33,313 bases of DNA from Nocardiopsis xinjiangensis YIM 90004 (GCF_000341145.1 NZ_ANBE01000044.1:56626-89938), one strand, 5' to 3'. Positions 15,849 to 25,510 are shown, numbered from the stretch's first letter. Notes: generated by a model from the letters alone, not told the origin. Numbers and translations are program-made.

Positions 15849-16472
15849 TCAGTTCGCGGCGGCCTCACGCTCGTGGGGGCGGGGCTGGAGCGTGCTCAGC
15901 AGATCGGTGATGTCGTCGGCGAGACGGCGGGCATCGACGTCGTCACGGCGCACGACCTCGGCGACCGCGATGAGCATCGCACCGGAGACCACGATCAGCA
16001 GGGCCTCGTCGACCGGCTCGTCGGCCTTGCGGAACAGCGCGACGTTCCGGTCGGTCCAACCCGTCAGGCGCTCGCGGAGCTGGTAGTCGAACCCGGGCGG
16101 GCCGTCGCCGCTGAAGAACAGGCGGGTGGTCTCGCGCTCCTCGACACATCCGAGCAGGTAGGCACGGGCGGCGATGTTCATCAGGCGTGTGGGATCACTC
16201 TCACCCGCGCCGCGCGCCTCGACGACGGCCTCGTGGGTGCGCTCCTGCTGGCGGGTCTGGAACTCCTCGTACAACGCCAGGTACAGGTCCGCCTTGCCGC
16301 CGAAGTGGTGGTAGAGGCTGCCGACGCTGGCTCCGGCCACGGCCACGACCTCGCTGACACCGGCCTTCGAGAAACCCACGGTCCGGAAGACCTGGGCCGC
16401 TGCCCGGAGCAGTGCACTGCGTGTGGCGGCCCCTCGCAGGGAGGTCCTCGTGGGTTTGTCCGTCCTGTCCAC
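15849..16472 (-). CDS. TetR family transcriptional regulator
   Basis: A 207-residue regulator with an N-terminal helix-turn-helix (about residues 15-60: [26 protein letters not shown], then [24 protein letters not shown]) and a C-terminal ligand domain. The effector is unknown. It is divergent from glpX with about 130 bases between starts, so it may regulate glpX, itself or both. The GTG at 16472 is preferred because AGGG lies 7 bases upstream. The GTG at 16478 would have its Shine-Dalgarno sequence too close. Confidence 0.88.
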   Translation of the reverse strand: MDRTDKPTRTSLRGAATRSALLRAAAQVFRTVGFSKAGVSEVVAVAGASVGSLYHHFGGKADLYLALYEEFQTRQQERTHEAVVEARGAGESDPTRLMNIAARAYLLGCVEERETTRLFFSGDGPPGFDYQLRERLTGWTDRNVALFRKADEPVDEALLIVVSGAMLIAVAEVVRRDDVDARRLADDITDLLSTLQPRPHEREAAAN

Positions 16473-16565
16473 AGTCACGCCCTCTTCAACTCCGTCGCCG
16501 GTCGGCCCGTATGTGACACGGGTCCGCCCACAGGCCCGTCGGAACACCTCGGGTGACTACCCTAA

Positions 16566-16575
16566 GACGTACGTC
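16566..16575. promoter_or_regulatory. Palindrome upstream of glpX
   Basis: GACGTACGTC is a perfect 10-bp palindrome 27 bases before the glpX start, directly after TACCCT (16558-16563), a possible -10. It may be an operator for the divergent TetR protein. A looser repeat pairing ACGGGTC with GGCCCGT lies about 30-50 bases further upstream. Confidence 0.3.
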
Positions 16576-16602
16576 CCGCCCTGTTCCTCGACGGAAGGTG
16601 TC

Positions 16603-17619
16603 ATGTCCATGTCGCAGCCCGGTAACTCCACCACTCCCGACCGCAACCTCGCGTTGGAGCTGGTCCGTGTCACCGAGACGGCCGCGCTCGCGGCCGCCCG
16701 CTGGGTCGGCAAGGGCGACAAGAACGGCGCCGACGGCGCCGCGGTCCGCGGGATGCGGCACATGATCAGCACCGTGTCGATGAACGGCACCGTGGTCATC
16801 GGCGAGGGCGAGAAGGACAACGCCCCCATGCTCTACAACGGTGAGAACGTCGGCGACGGTGGCGGGCACGACTGGGACGTGGCGGTCGACCCGGTCGACG
16901 GCACCACCCTGACCGCGAACGGGATGCCGAACTCGGTGGCGGTGATCGCGCTGAGCCCGCGCGGGACCATGTTCGACCCCTCCGCGGTCTTCTACATGGA
17001 GAAGCTGGCGACCGGCCCCGAGGCCGCCGAGGCCGTCGACATCGCGGCGCCCGTCGGCGACAACGTGCGCGCTGTGGCCCGTGCGAAGGGCAAGGCACCG
17101 CAGGACGTCACGGTGATCATCCTCGACCGTCCGCGCCACCAGCAGATCGTGGAGGAAGTGCGCGAGGCCGGGGCCCGCATCAAGTTCATCAGCGACGGCG
17201 ACGTGGCGGGCGCGATCATGGCAGCCCGCCCCGGGACCGGCGTGGACCTGCTGCTGGGGATCGGCGGCACCCCGGAGGGCATCATCACCGCTTGCGCCAT
17301 GAAGTGCCTGGGCGGGGTCATCCAGGGGCGCCTGTGGCCCAAGGACGACGCCGAACGTCAGCAGGTGATCGCCGCCGGACACGACGTGGACCGGGTGCTG
17401 ACCACCGACGACCTCGTCGCTTCCGACGACGTGTTCTTCGCTGCGACGGGGATCACCGAGGGCGAGCTCGTGGACGGGGTGCGCTACGAGTCCACCCGTG
17501 TGCACACGGACTCGCTGGTCATGCGCGGGCGCAGCGGAACCGTGCGCCAGGTGCACAGCGAGCACCGTCTGGGCAAGCTCTCCGCCTACAGCGGCGTGGA
17601 ACTGAACACCGCGTCCTGA
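16603..17619 (+). CDS. glpX: Class II fructose-1,6-bisphosphatase
   Basis: A 338-residue GlpX enzyme, which hydrolyses fructose-1,6-bisphosphate to fructose-6-phosphate for gluconeogenesis with a divalent metal. Conserved parts include [12 protein letters not shown] (metal-binding Glu/Asp), [25 protein letters not shown] and [20 protein letters not shown]. Actinobacteria commonly rely on this class as their main FBPase, which makes the gene likely to be important for growth on non-sugar carbon. Start ATG 16603 follows GGAAGG by 4 bases; a second in-frame ATG at 16609 has a 10-base spacing and is possible. Confidence 0.96.
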   Translation: MSMSQPGNSTTPDRNLALELVRVTETAALAAARWVGKGDKNGADGAAVRGMRHMISTVSMNGTVVIGEGEKDNAPMLYNGENVGDGGGHDWDVAVDPVDGTTLTANGMPNSVAVIALSPRGTMFDPSAVFYMEKLATGPEAAEAVDIAAPVGDNVRAVARAKGKAPQDVTVIILDRPRHQQIVEEVREAGARIKFISDGDVAGAIMAARPGTGVDLLLGIGGTPEGIITACAMKCLGGVIQGRLWPKDDAERQQVIAAGHDVDRVLTTDDLVASDDVFFAATGITEGELVDGVRYESTRVHTDSLVMRGRSGTVRQVHSEHRLGKLSAYSGVELNTAS

Positions 17620-17626
17620 ACACCCG

Positions 17627-17657
17627 GGTACGGGTGCCTGCCGGGGGTGCCCGTACC
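17627..17657 (+). terminator. Terminator after glpX
   Basis: GGTACGGG (17627-17634) pairs with CCCGTACC (17650-17657), and the pairing extends inward with mismatches. It lies 8 bases after the glpX stop. Confidence 0.65.
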
Positions 17658-18221
17658 GCTCGAAAGGGGGCACGGGCCCTGCCCGCGGAGCCGGCCGGGC
17701 AGGGAACGCGCGACGGGGCGTGCACCGGGCAGCCGGGCGGGATCACCTGCACAGCCGGGCACCGAGAGCTCGCTCCGCAGAAGGGGGGCTCGGCTGCGGG
17801 GCCACACCCGCAGGGGAAGTAGCCTCGTACCGAGTGCGTGGGCGCAGCTCACGGTCCATGCTCCGACCGGTACGGGCTCCCGGGGCCGGCCTCCTTCCCG
17901 CAGAGGCACGGACCCTGGTGCGTCCGGGCTGCGCGCCCCTCCAGGATCCGCACCCTCCCCTGAGGGCGCGTCCGTGGGTCACGCGCCCGCGGCGGGGTGA
18001 CTCGCCCCGTGAGGCCCGGGTCCGGCCAGGAGCCCGGCCGCTCCGTGGCCCGTAAGGAAGCTCGAGCCTTTCTTCGGGCCCTCTCCCCTGCCGACACCTT
18101 CCACATTCTCCCTGACAGCAGACGACGGGCACCGATCGCGAACCATTCCGGGGCCGGTGGGCATCAGATCCACCGGTTCACCGCGCGATCCGCGCACCGT
18201 CAGTTCCCCGCCGGAGGTCCG
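17658..18221. other. Long intergenic region glpX to DUF3352
   Basis: About 560 bases with no gene I can support. Open frames on both strands are arginine/proline-rich shadows without ribosome binding sites. It contains imperfect inverted repeats, such as GTCAC/GTGAC (17978-18001) and a hairpin-like GGCCCG...CGGGCC element near 18050-18083. The promoter of the DUF3352 gene must lie in its last part. Confidence 0.45.
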
Positions 18222-19982
18222 ATGTCCTTCCCCGATCCCCCACAGCAGCCCCAGTGGCCGCACCAGCCCGGGCAGCCTGGGCCGGGGCAACCCCCGCAGG
18301 CCGGCGCCCCGGGGCAACCCGGCGGCCCCGGTGCCCCGCCCGGCCCGGGAGGCCCCGTGCCACCCGCCGGCCCCGGTGCGCCCATGCCGCCCGGCGGTCC
18401 CGCAGGCCCTGGCGGCCCGGGTGCGCCCATGCCCCCCGGTGGCCCGGTCCCTCCCGGCGGCCCCCACGGGCACCCCTCCGGCGGTTCCGTGCCCCCTGGT
18501 GGTGGCGGCGGCGGCCGTAACCGGTGGCTCATCCCCGTCGCGGCCACCACGGCCGTGGCCGTGATGGCGGGCGCCGTGTGGGCGTCGGTGTCCCTGGTCA
18601 ATCTCGGCGGGAACCGGCCCGAGACCGTGTTCCCCGGCAACACCGCCGCGTTCGGCAAGGTCGACCTGTCCATCGACGGCAGCCAGGCGGTGGAACTCAT
18701 GGAGTTCATCGACCAGCTCCCGGACGAGGTGGCCGAGGAGATCGACGCCGGGGACGGCGACATGAACGAGCTCTTCGCCGACGTGTTCACCGAGGCCTTC
18801 CCCGAGACGGACAAGGGTTCCGTGAACGAATGGATCGGTGACGGCGCCGGTGTGGGCATGTGGCCCTCCGACGACGAGGAGGTCGGTTCGGAGGCCGGGC
18901 CCGGCGGCACAGGCATGGTCATCGCGCTGGCCGTCGAGGACGAGCGCCTGGCCGAGGAGGAGTTCGGCTCCCTCTCCGGCGAGTACGACGACCTCTACTA
19001 CGAGATCGCCGACGGTTTCGCGCTCCTGACCCCCGACAACGCCTCCCTCTCCGACATGGAGCGCCAGGTGGAGGAGCACGGCACACTCGACTCCGCCGAC
19101 GAGTTCTCCTCCGACGTCTCCGGCCTGCCCTCCAACAGCCTCGCCACCGCGTGGGCCGACGCGGGTGCCCTGAACGAGATCGAGGGGTTCTCGCAAGAGC
19201 TCCGGGGCGGCATGGCCCCCGGCCCCTCCGAGGTCTCCGGACGTTTCTCCGGGGCGCTGCACGTGGACGGTTCCTACCTCGAGGTGCAGTCCTCGCTCAC
19301 GGACTGGTCGATCGACGGTGCCGACATGACGTGGCTGTCGGAGGCCGAGGCCGGCAGCGTCGAGGCCGTCGGACAACTGCCGGAGAACACCGTGATGGCC
19401 TTCGGTGCCACCGGCCTGGACAGCGCCCTCAACGAGGCCTACGACGACGGTGAGCTCGACTTCCTCACCGACAACCGCGACTTCCAGCAGATGGAGCGCG
19501 AGTTGAACTCGGTGGGCGCGCACCTGCCCGAAGGGTTCGGGGCGCTCCTGGGCACCTCCACGGTCTTCGGCCTCACCGGCCAGGGCTCCGACGACTTCTT
19601 CGAGGAAAGCGGCGGAGAGGAGTCCTTCATGTACCGGGCCGAGGGCGCCGACCAGCAGGTGTTGGAGGACTTCGTCAACGACCTGGTCGTGGGCCCCTAC
19701 GGACAGCCGCCCGCGATCGACGAGGAGGACGGCGCCGTGGTGATCCAGGAGGGTTCCAGTTCCACGGGCGCCCTCGCCGACGACCCGGTGTTCGAGCAGA
19801 CCATGCAGGAGATGGACGAGGCGGTCGTGTCCGGGTTCTTCGACCTGCGCCAGGTGCTGGAGCAGGACTCCGACGTCGCCGACCCCTCCCAGTGGGGCGC
19901 CGTCGGGCTCTCGATGACCCCGAACGAGGAGGGCAACCAGCTCTCCGGTGAGCTGCGGTGGTCGCCCAGCGGCGGAGATTAG
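18222..19982 (+). CDS. DUF3352 protein, Pro/Gly-rich and membrane-anchored
   Basis: A 586-residue protein. Residues 1-98 are a Pro/Gly/Gln-rich cytoplasmic segment with repeated GAPMPPGGP and GPGGPGAP units. One membrane helix follows at about 101-124 (LIPVAATTAVAVMAGAVWASV), and a large acidic extracytoplasmic domain of the DUF3352 type extends to the end, with the FPGNTAAFGKVDLSIDGSQAVE start and repeated ALD/NEW motifs. Related actinobacterial proteins are of unknown function. Asp and Glu are very abundant outside the membrane, consistent with a surface-exposed, perhaps salt-tolerant, domain. GGAGG lies 4 bases before the ATG. It faces the ABC transporter genes across a bidirectional terminator. 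Confidence 0.8.
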   Translation: MSFPDPPQQPQWPHQPGQPGPGQPPQAGAPGQPGGPGAPPGPGGPVPPAGPGAPMPPGGPAGPGGPGAPMPPGGPVPPGGPHGHPSGGSVPPGGGGGGRNRWLIPVAATTAVAVMAGAVWASVSLVNLGGNRPETVFPGNTAAFGKVDLSIDGSQAVELMEFIDQLPDEVAEEIDAGDGDMNELFADVFTEAFPETDKGSVNEWIGDGAGVGMWPSDDEEVGSEAGPGGTGMVIALAVEDERLAEEEFGSLSGEYDDLYYEIADGFALLTPDNASLSDMERQVEEHGTLDSADEFSSDVSGLPSNSLATAWADAGALNEIEGFSQELRGGMAPGPSEVSGRFSGALHVDGSYLEVQSSLTDWSIDGADMTWLSEAEAGSVEAVGQLPENTVMAFGATGLDSALNEAYDDGELDFLTDNRDFQQMERELNSVGAHLPEGFGALLGTSTVFGLTGQGSDDFFEESGGEESFMYRAEGADQQVLEDFVNDLVVGPYGQPPAIDEEDGAVVIQEGSSSTGALADDPVFEQTMQEMDEAVVSGFFDLRQVLEQDSDVADPSQWGAVGLSMTPNEEGNQLSGELRWSPSGGD

Positions 19983-20001
19983 AACGCGGAGCGTTCCGCT
20001 C

Positions 20002-20059
20002 GCGGGGACCTTCCCCGCTCGGGTACACGGGGCCGTGTCCGGAAGGGACGCGGCCCCGT
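20002..20059. terminator. Bidirectional terminator cluster
   Basis: Two hairpins in series: GCGGGGA/TCCCCGC (20002-20018), and ACGGGGCCG/CGGCCCCGT (20027-20035 and 20051-20059) with an inner GTCC/GGAC. They sit between the convergent DUF3352 and ABC permease genes. Confidence 0.75.
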
Positions 20060-20084
20060 CTCGTGCCCGGGCGGGGGCCGCGGA

Positions 20085-20906
20085 TCAGCTGATGACGCGG
20101 CGCCTCATCTGCAGGCACGCGAGGATCCACATGAGCGCGATGAAGCCCAGCAGCACACCGGTGTGCAACAGCACCGAGCCCGGGGTGAGCTGACCGAAAA
20201 CACTTCCGCGGATGAGTTCGACCGCGTGGTAGAGCGGGTTGGCCAGGGCCGCGGTCTGCACCCAGTCGGGCAGCTCGGTGATGGGGAAGAACGTCCCGGC
20301 TACCAGGAACAACGGTGTGAAGAGTCCGCTGAAGACGTAGTCCATGGAGCGGACCGAGGTGATCACCGACGAGATCCAGATTCCGAACAGCGCGAAGGCG
20401 AACCCGGCGAGGAAGGCGACGAGGGGCACCGCGAGCGCTCCCGGGCCGGGCCGCAGCCCGAACGCGACCGCCACGAGCAGGGGTACGCACCCGTACACAC
20501 TCGCACGAACGGCCAACCACAGCGCCTCGCCGGTGACGACCTCGCGTACGTCCACGGGTGCGGCCAGCACGGCCTGGTAGGTGCGCAGGTAGCGGCGTTT
20601 GATGAAGGTGTTGATGACGGCGGGCATCATCGACTGGAACATGACCGAGACCGCGACGATCCCGGTCCCGAGGAAGTCGATGTAGCTGAAGCCCGCGAGG
20701 TTCCCGATGAGCGCACCCATACCGAAACCGAAGGCGAGCAGGTAGATGGTGGGTTCGACGATCGCGGCGAAGGTGGTGGCCCGCCAGGACTGGCCGTAGA
20801 GGATCCACTCGCGTGCGACGACGCCGCGGACCGCGTCGAGTTCGAAGCGCCCGGGACGCACGTGCACGCGGGGTCGGGCGTCGGCGCGGGTCTGTTCCGG
20901 TGTCAT
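20085..20906 (-). CDS. ABC-2 type export permease (DrrB/NodJ-like)
   Basis: A 273-residue integral membrane protein with about six helices in the ABC-2 fold. After a short basic N terminus come IVEPTIYLLAFGFGMGAL and the loop with FQSMMPAVINTFIKRRYLRTYQAVLAAPV. The conserved FTPLFLVAGTFFPITELPDWVQ region and a last helix before the stop follow. Its ATG overlaps the ATPase stop (ATGA), so the pair is translationally coupled and forms one exporter. DrrAB/NodIJ relatives export drugs, lipids or oligosaccharides; the cargo is unknown. Confidence 0.93.
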   Translation of the reverse strand: MTPEQTRADARPRVHVRPGRFELDAVRGVVAREWILYGQSWRATTFAAIVEPTIYLLAFGFGMGALIGNLAGFSYIDFLGTGIVAVSVMFQSMMPAVINTFIKRRYLRTYQAVLAAPVDVREVVTGEALWLAVRASVYGCVPLLVAVAFGLRPGPGALAVPLVAFLAGFAFALFGIWISSVITSVRSMDYVFSGLFTPLFLVAGTFFPITELPDWVQTAALANPLYHAVELIRGSVFGQLTPGSVLLHTGVLLGFIALMWILACLQMRRRVIS

Positions 20907-21850
20907 TCGACGTTCTCCCCGGTCAGGGCCACGAACACGTCCTCGAGGTTGCCGGCGCGCCGGTGCGGGGTGCCGAGCCGGGCGAGGAGGGGATCGGGGA
21001 TCTCCTCGGCGCGCAGGGCGGAGACCGTGGTTCCGGTGCGGCGGGTGGCGAAGCCGTCCCTGTGCAGGAGGTGTTCGAGACCGGCCACGCCTTCCTCCCC
21101 CGTGGTGAACTCGGCGACGGTCCGGCCCGCGTACTTGGCGACCAGTTCCGAGGGGACGCCGCGTTCGACGATGCGGCCGGCGGCCATGAGGGCGACCTCG
21201 TCGGAGAGGCGTTCGGCCTCCTCGATGTAGTGGGTGGACATCAGGACGGTGGCGCCCTCGCTGCGCAGAGCGTCGATGAGGCTCCAGAGTTCCTGGCGTA
21301 CCTGGGGGTCGAGACCGACGGTGGGTTCGTCCATGAGGAGGAGTTCGGGCCGGTGGAGCAGGGCGCGGACAATGAGGAGCCTGCGGCGCATGCCGCCGGA
21401 GAGGTCGTCGACGACGGTGTCGCCTCGGTCCTGGAGCTGGGCCAGGCGCATGGCGCGGGCGACGGCCTCGCGTCGGCCGCGGCGGGGGACGCGGTACAGG
21501 TAACTGAACATGCGCAGGTTCTGCTCGACGGTGAGTTCCTCGTCGAGGTTGTCGTGCTGGGGAACGACGCCCATGCGTGCGCGTGCCCACTTGGACTCGG
21601 CGGGGATCTCGTGGCCGAGGATCGCGATGCGGCCCTCGGTGGCCAGGGACTGGCCGGTGAGCATGCGCATGGTGGTGGACTTGCCGGCGCCGTTGGGGCC
21701 GAGGAGTCCGAGGACGGTTCCTCGGGGGACCTCGAGGTCGAGGCCGTCGACGGCGGCCAGGCTTCCGAAGCGTTTGACGACGCCGCTGAGGCGGAGTGCG
21801 GGGACACCGGGAGCCGGGCGCACGCCCCGGCCGCTGGGAGGTGTGGTCAT
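20903..21850 (-). CDS. ABC transporter ATPase (DrrA/NodI-like)
   Basis: A 315-residue ATP-binding subunit. Walker A GPNGAGKST is at residues 51-59, the Q-loop at GVVPQHDN, the signature LSGGMRRRL, Walker B LLLMDEPTVGLD and the switch histidine in MSTHYIEEAE. A C-terminal DUF4162-like extension (from about residue 235) is typical of drug and lipid exporters. TAACGT (21862-21857) is a -10 candidate placed so that transcription would begin at the ATG, suggesting a leaderless message. No regulator is adjacent. Confidence 0.93.
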   Translation of the reverse strand: MTTPPSGRGVRPAPGVPALRLSGVVKRFGSLAAVDGLDLEVPRGTVLGLLGPNGAGKSTTMRMLTGQSLATEGRIAILGHEIPAESKWARARMGVVPQHDNLDEELTVEQNLRMFSYLYRVPRRGRREAVARAMRLAQLQDRGDTVVDDLSGGMRRRLLIVRALLHRPELLLMDEPTVGLDPQVRQELWSLIDALRSEGATVLMSTHYIEEAERLSDEVALMAAGRIVERGVPSELVAKYAGRTVAEFTTGEEGVAGLEHLLHRDGFATRRTGTTVSALRAEEIPDPLLARLGTPHRRAGNLEDVFVALTGENVE

Positions 21851-22030
21851 CAGCTCACGTTAGACAGCGGCGTCCCGGACCGCCACCGCTTTTCCACCGG
21901 TGGCGCGGGTCCGCACGTCCGGGCGGGCTCCCCCGCAGAGAGGCGGGCCTTCCCGGTAAAGAGTGAGTACAAGTTCCCGGACGAGCCGAACCCCTCTGCT
22001 TCGATCCCCTCGTTTCGGGTAGCGCGCCAC

Positions 22031-22058
22031 TGTGACTCTCCGTAACCGTACGGTCACA
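22031..22058. promoter_or_regulatory. Inverted repeat before the catalase gene
   Basis: TGTGAC and GTCACA are the ends of a 28-bp inverted repeat with a 16-base middle, 53 bases before the catalase GTG. Just upstream, GGGTAG (22016-22021) resembles the -10 of stress sigma-B-type promoters, but I found no convincing -35 at the right distance. It may bind a peroxide- or metal-responsive repressor. Confidence 0.4.
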
Positions 22059-22111
22059 GCGGCGTGCCGTGTGCGCCGCACCCGAATGCGCGTCCTTCAG
22101 GAGGGACCTCC

Positions 22112-24394
22112 GTGAAAGAGAACAACCCGCTCAAGGCAGCGGCCGACAAGATCGCCGAAACGGTCAAGGACGAGGACAGGGACGAACCGGATGCGGCCGT
22201 TCCGGGCAAGCCTGCCGCCCGGACACCGTCGTTGGAGGAGCCGACCGAACCGCACGAACCGCTCCCGCCCAAGTCCGACCAGGACAAGCCGGCCCCGCAC
22301 ACGGCGACGGGCCGACCGACCGGCGGGACCTCGGAGGCCTTCTCGCAGGGCGGTTCCTACCTGACCAACGCTCAGGGCATCCGGCTCCCCGACTCCGACC
22401 ACTCACTCAAGGCGGGTGCCCGCGGGCCGGTCCTGCTGCAGGACCACCACCTGCGCGAGAAGATCATGCACTTCGACCACGAGCGGATCCCCGAACGTGT
22501 GGTGCATGCGCGCGGGGCCGCGGCCCACGGCGTCTTCAGGGGGTACGGGACGGCCGCGAGCGTAACGAAGGCGGCCTTCCTCGGCAAGGACGTGGAGACC
22601 CCGGTCTTCACCCGCTTCTCCACGGTGGTCGGCTCGCGGGGCTCGATGGACACCGCCCGCGACACCCGCGGTTTCGCCACCAAGTTCTACACGTCCGAGG
22701 GCGTCTACGACCTGGTCGCCAACAACATCCCGGTGTTCTTCATCCAGGACGCCGTCAAGTTCCCCGACGTCGTCCACGCAGCCAAGCCGCACCCGGACCG
22801 GGAGATCCCCCAGGCCCAGAGCGCACACGACACCTTCTGGGACTTCGTGTCCCTGCACACCGAGGCGTTCCACCACACGATCTGGTTCATGGCCGACCGC
22901 GGCATCCCGCGTTCCTTCCGGACCATGGAAGGCTTCGGTGTGCACACCTGGCGGCTCGTCAACGAGCGGGGCGAGACCACCCTGGCCAAGTTCCACTGGA
23001 AACCCAAGGCCGGTGTGCACTCCCAGGTATGGGAGGAGGCCCAGATCACCGGTGGTGTGGACCCGGACTTCCACCGCAGGGACCTGGCCGACGCGATCGA
23101 GGCGGGCGCTCACCCGGAATGGGAGCTGGGGATCCAGACCTTCCCCGACACCCCGGAGCAGACCTTCGAGGGTATCGATCTGCTGGACCCGACCAAGATC
23201 GTCCCCGAGGAGCTGGCACCGGTCCAGCCGATCGGCCTGCTCACCCTCGACGCGAACCCGTCCAACTACTTCGCCGAGACCGAGCAGGTCGCTTTCCACC
23301 CCGGTCACCTGGTGCCCGGGATCGACGTCACCGACGACCCGCTCCTGGCCGGCCGGCTGTTCTCCTACCTGGACACCCAGCTCACCAGGCTCGGGGGGCC
23401 CAACTTCGCGCAGACTCCCATCAACCGTCCGCACGCGCCGGTCAACGACATGCTGCGCGACGGCATGCACCAGACGGCCGTGTACAACGGCGTCGCCCCG
23501 TACAAGCCCAACAGCTTGGACGGCGGCTGCCCGTTCTTCGCCGGAAACGACGAAGGCGGGTACGTGGAGGTTCCCGCAACGGTGGCGGCCTCGAAGAAGG
23601 TCCGGCAAGCGCCCGAGTCGTTCGCCGACCACTTCACCCAGCCCCGGCTCTTCTGGCTCAGCCTGTCGTCGGTCGAACGTGAGCACATGATCAGCGCGTT
23701 CACCTTCGAGCTCGGCAAGTGCTACGAGAACGCGATCAAGGAACGCACCCTGCGGGCGCTCGCCGAGGTCGATCCTCACCTGTGCGAGCAGGTGGCCGAG
23801 GGCCTCGGACTCCCGGTGCCCGAGGCCACCCGGGAGCTCCCGTCGCTCCGGCCCAGCCCGGCGCTCTCGCAGGTGGGCGACAAATGGCCCACCAAGGGCC
23901 GCATGATCGGCATCGTCGCGGACGACAGCGCAGACCTCTCCGTGGTCCGGGCTCTTCGCGACAAGATCTTCGACGGTGACATGGTCCCGCTCGTGTTCGC
24001 GCCCGCCGGTGGCGAGCTCGGCGCAGGAGGAGACGACCCCGTCACGGTGCAGCGCAGCTTCGCCACGGGCCGCTCCATCGAGGTGGACGCTCTGATCCTG
24101 GTGAGCAACATCGCCCAGGGCAAGGACGCCTTCGCGGCCCGTGACGCCAAGGCTTGGAGCGGGACCGTCGAGGAGGCCGTCGACCCGCGCGCCTTGCAGC
24201 TGCTCACCGAGGCCTACCGCCACGCCAAGGCTGTGGGGGGCCTGACCGCGGCGCGTCCGGTGTTCGAGACGGCGGGTATTCCCACCGACGCGCCCGGGGT
24301 CGTCATCGGCGGCGACGGCGAGGCGGTGCTGCGGGAGATCGTCGAGCTGCTCGGCTACCACAGGGTCTGGGAACGCTTCCCCGCCCACGCCTGA
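22112..24394 (+). CDS. katE: Large-subunit catalase (KatE/HPII type)
   Basis: A 760-residue heme catalase of clade II, which breaks hydrogen peroxide down to water and oxygen. After a charged extension of about 70 residues the core shows the catalytic His132 in RVVHARGAAAHG, the distal Asn in ANNIPVFFIQD, and the proximal heme ligand Tyr419 in RLFSYLDTQLTRLG. The C-terminal flavodoxin/DJ-1-like domain (about 600-760, KGRMIGIVADD onward) distinguishes this clade. Length matches E. coli HPII. The GTG start at 22112 follows AGGAGG by 6 bases. It is monocistronic, with a terminator at 24530. Confidence 0.95.
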   Translation: MKENNPLKAAADKIAETVKDEDRDEPDAAVPGKPAARTPSLEEPTEPHEPLPPKSDQDKPAPHTATGRPTGGTSEAFSQGGSYLTNAQGIRLPDSDHSLKAGARGPVLLQDHHLREKIMHFDHERIPERVVHARGAAAHGVFRGYGTAASVTKAAFLGKDVETPVFTRFSTVVGSRGSMDTARDTRGFATKFYTSEGVYDLVANNIPVFFIQDAVKFPDVVHAAKPHPDREIPQAQSAHDTFWDFVSLHTEAFHHTIWFMADRGIPRSFRTMEGFGVHTWRLVNERGETTLAKFHWKPKAGVHSQVWEEAQITGGVDPDFHRRDLADAIEAGAHPEWELGIQTFPDTPEQTFEGIDLLDPTKIVPEELAPVQPIGLLTLDANPSNYFAETEQVAFHPGHLVPGIDVTDDPLLAGRLFSYLDTQLTRLGGPNFAQTPINRPHAPVNDMLRDGMHQTAVYNGVAPYKPNSLDGGCPFFAGNDEGGYVEVPATVAASKKVRQAPESFADHFTQPRLFWLSLSSVEREHMISAFTFELGKCYENAIKERTLRALAEVDPHLCEQVAEGLGLPVPEATRELPSLRPSPALSQVGDKWPTKGRMIGIVADDSADLSVVRALRDKIFDGDMVPLVFAPAGGELGAGGDDPVTVQRSFATGRSIEVDALILVSNIAQGKDAFAARDAKAWSGTVEEAVDPRALQLLTEAYRHAKAVGGLTAARPVFETAGIPTDAPGVVIGGDGEAVLREIVELLGYHRVWERFPAHA

Positions 24395-24529
24395 GCAGGG
24401 CGGAGCGAACCGCGTGTCCGGAACCGGCGAGCCGGGTGGCCGGCGACGGCAGCGCCCGTGCCCTGGTGCGGGTGGCGGCGCCGACCGGAGCGACGGCGGT
24501 ACGGACCGGACGACGGAAGGTGTGCACCG

Positions 24530-24561
24530 GCCCGGCCCTGGGCCGTGCCCCAGGGCCGGGC
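24530..24561. terminator. Terminator between katE and the oxidoreductase
   Basis: GCCCGGCCCTGGG (24530-24542) and CCCAGGGCCGGGC (24549-24561) form a perfect 13-bp stem with a 6-base loop between two convergent genes. The 240-base gap contains nothing else recognised. Confidence 0.8.
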
Positions 24562-24634
24562 GAATGGTCCGGTGCTCGGGGAGGGGTGCCCTGCGGGCGC
24601 ACGGCCGCGGGGCGACAGGGCCGCCCCGCGGTCA

Positions 24635-25510
24635 CTACTGCGCGGTGCCGTCGCGGTACAGGGAACGCAGCGTCTCGGACAGCGTCGTGGCGGGGCGGCC
24701 CAGGAGCCGGGACAGGTCGCCGGTGACCAGGGCCAGCTCTCCGTCCAGTTTGTTGCGGTCCAGATCGACGAGGAAGCGCACCGTCCCGTCGTCCAGCCCC
24801 TCGTCCATGAGCGCCTCGGCGTGCTCCTCGGCGGGCAGGTCACGGTACTCGACCGGGCGGCCCAGCAGCTCGGTGAGTTCCGCGGCCACCTCGTCGTTGG
24901 TCCAGGCCCGGTCGCCGGTGAGTTCGTACACGGCCCCCGCGTGCGGGGCAGGGTCGGCGAGCACCGCGGCCGCGGCCTCGGCAAGGTCGGCACGGGAAGC
25001 GGCGGCCACCTCGCCCTTGCCTGCGCTGCCGAGGAACGACCCGGACTGCTCGGCCTGCTGGAGCTCCGCCTCGAAGAGCTCGCTGTACCACCCGTTGCGC
25101 AGCACGGTGTACGGAACGCCGGACGCGGCGAGCATCTCCTCGGTCAGTGCGTGCTCGGGGGCGAGGATCAGCGTGGTTTCGCCGGCCTTGACCACGCTCG
25201 TGTAGACGATGTGGTTGACGCCCGCCTTCCTGGCGGCCTCGATGGCGTTGCGGTGTTGGAGCTCTCGCGCGCCCACCTCGCTGCCGGAGACCAGCAGCAG
25301 TGCGTCGGCGCCGCGGAACGCCTCCTCGAGCGTGTCCGGGTCGTCGAAGTCGATGCGGGCCGTGGCCACACCGGCCTCCCCGAGTTCGGCGAGGCGGTCG
25401 GCGTTGCGCCCGGCGGCGGTGATCGCGCCTGGGGCCCTCCCCCTGGCGATGAGGGCCTCGACGGCGAGACGGCCGAGCTGACCCGTGGCTCCGGTGACGA
25501 CAACGGACAT
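24635..25510 (-). CDS. NmrA/SDR-type quinone oxidoreductase (QorB/Qor2-like)
   Basis: A 291-residue atypical SDR of the NmrA group. The NAD(P)-binding motif TGATGQLG lies at residues 6-13, the second strand ends with GRNADRLAEL, and TSVVKAGETTLILAPEHALTEEML and YTVLRNGWYSE are characteristic of QorB (YtfG). These enzymes reduce quinones with NADPH, protecting against electrophilic quinones. GAGAGG precedes the ATG by 7 bases. It is divergent from an HxlR-family regulator, as in E. coli ytfG/ytfH and C. glutamicum qor2/qorR. The class and neighbourhood are seen; the quinone substrate is inference. Confidence 0.87.
   Translation of the reverse strand: MSVVVTGATGQLGRLAVEALIARGRAPGAITAAGRNADRLAELGEAGVATARIDFDDPDTLEEAFRGADALLLVSGSEVGARELQHRNAIEAARKAGVNHIVYTSVVKAGETTLILAPEHALTEEMLAASGVPYTVLRNGWYSELFEAELQQAEQSGSFLGSAGKGEVAAASRADLAEAAAAVLADPAPHAGAVYELTGDRAWTNDEVAAELTELLGRPVEYRDLPAEEHAEALMDEGLDDGTVRFLVDLDRNKLDGELALVTGDLSRLLGRPATTLSETLRSLYRDGTAQ

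Noticed and set aside
17743-18132. Minus-strand frame of 129 codons in the glpX-DUF3352 gap
   Set aside because: Arg/Gly/Pro-rich, no ribosome binding site, no similarity recognised, and equally long frames exist on the other strand.
18222-18520. Collagen-like domain in the DUF3352 protein N terminus
   Set aside because: The segment is Pro/Gly-rich but lacks a regular Gly-X-Y period. It is better described as a disordered cytoplasmic tail as in many actinobacterial membrane proteins.
22403-24388. Long minus-strand frame opposite katE
   Set aside because: The catalase on the plus strand has all active-site residues, and the antisense product is low-complexity Val/Gly/Leu/Asp sequence without any motif.
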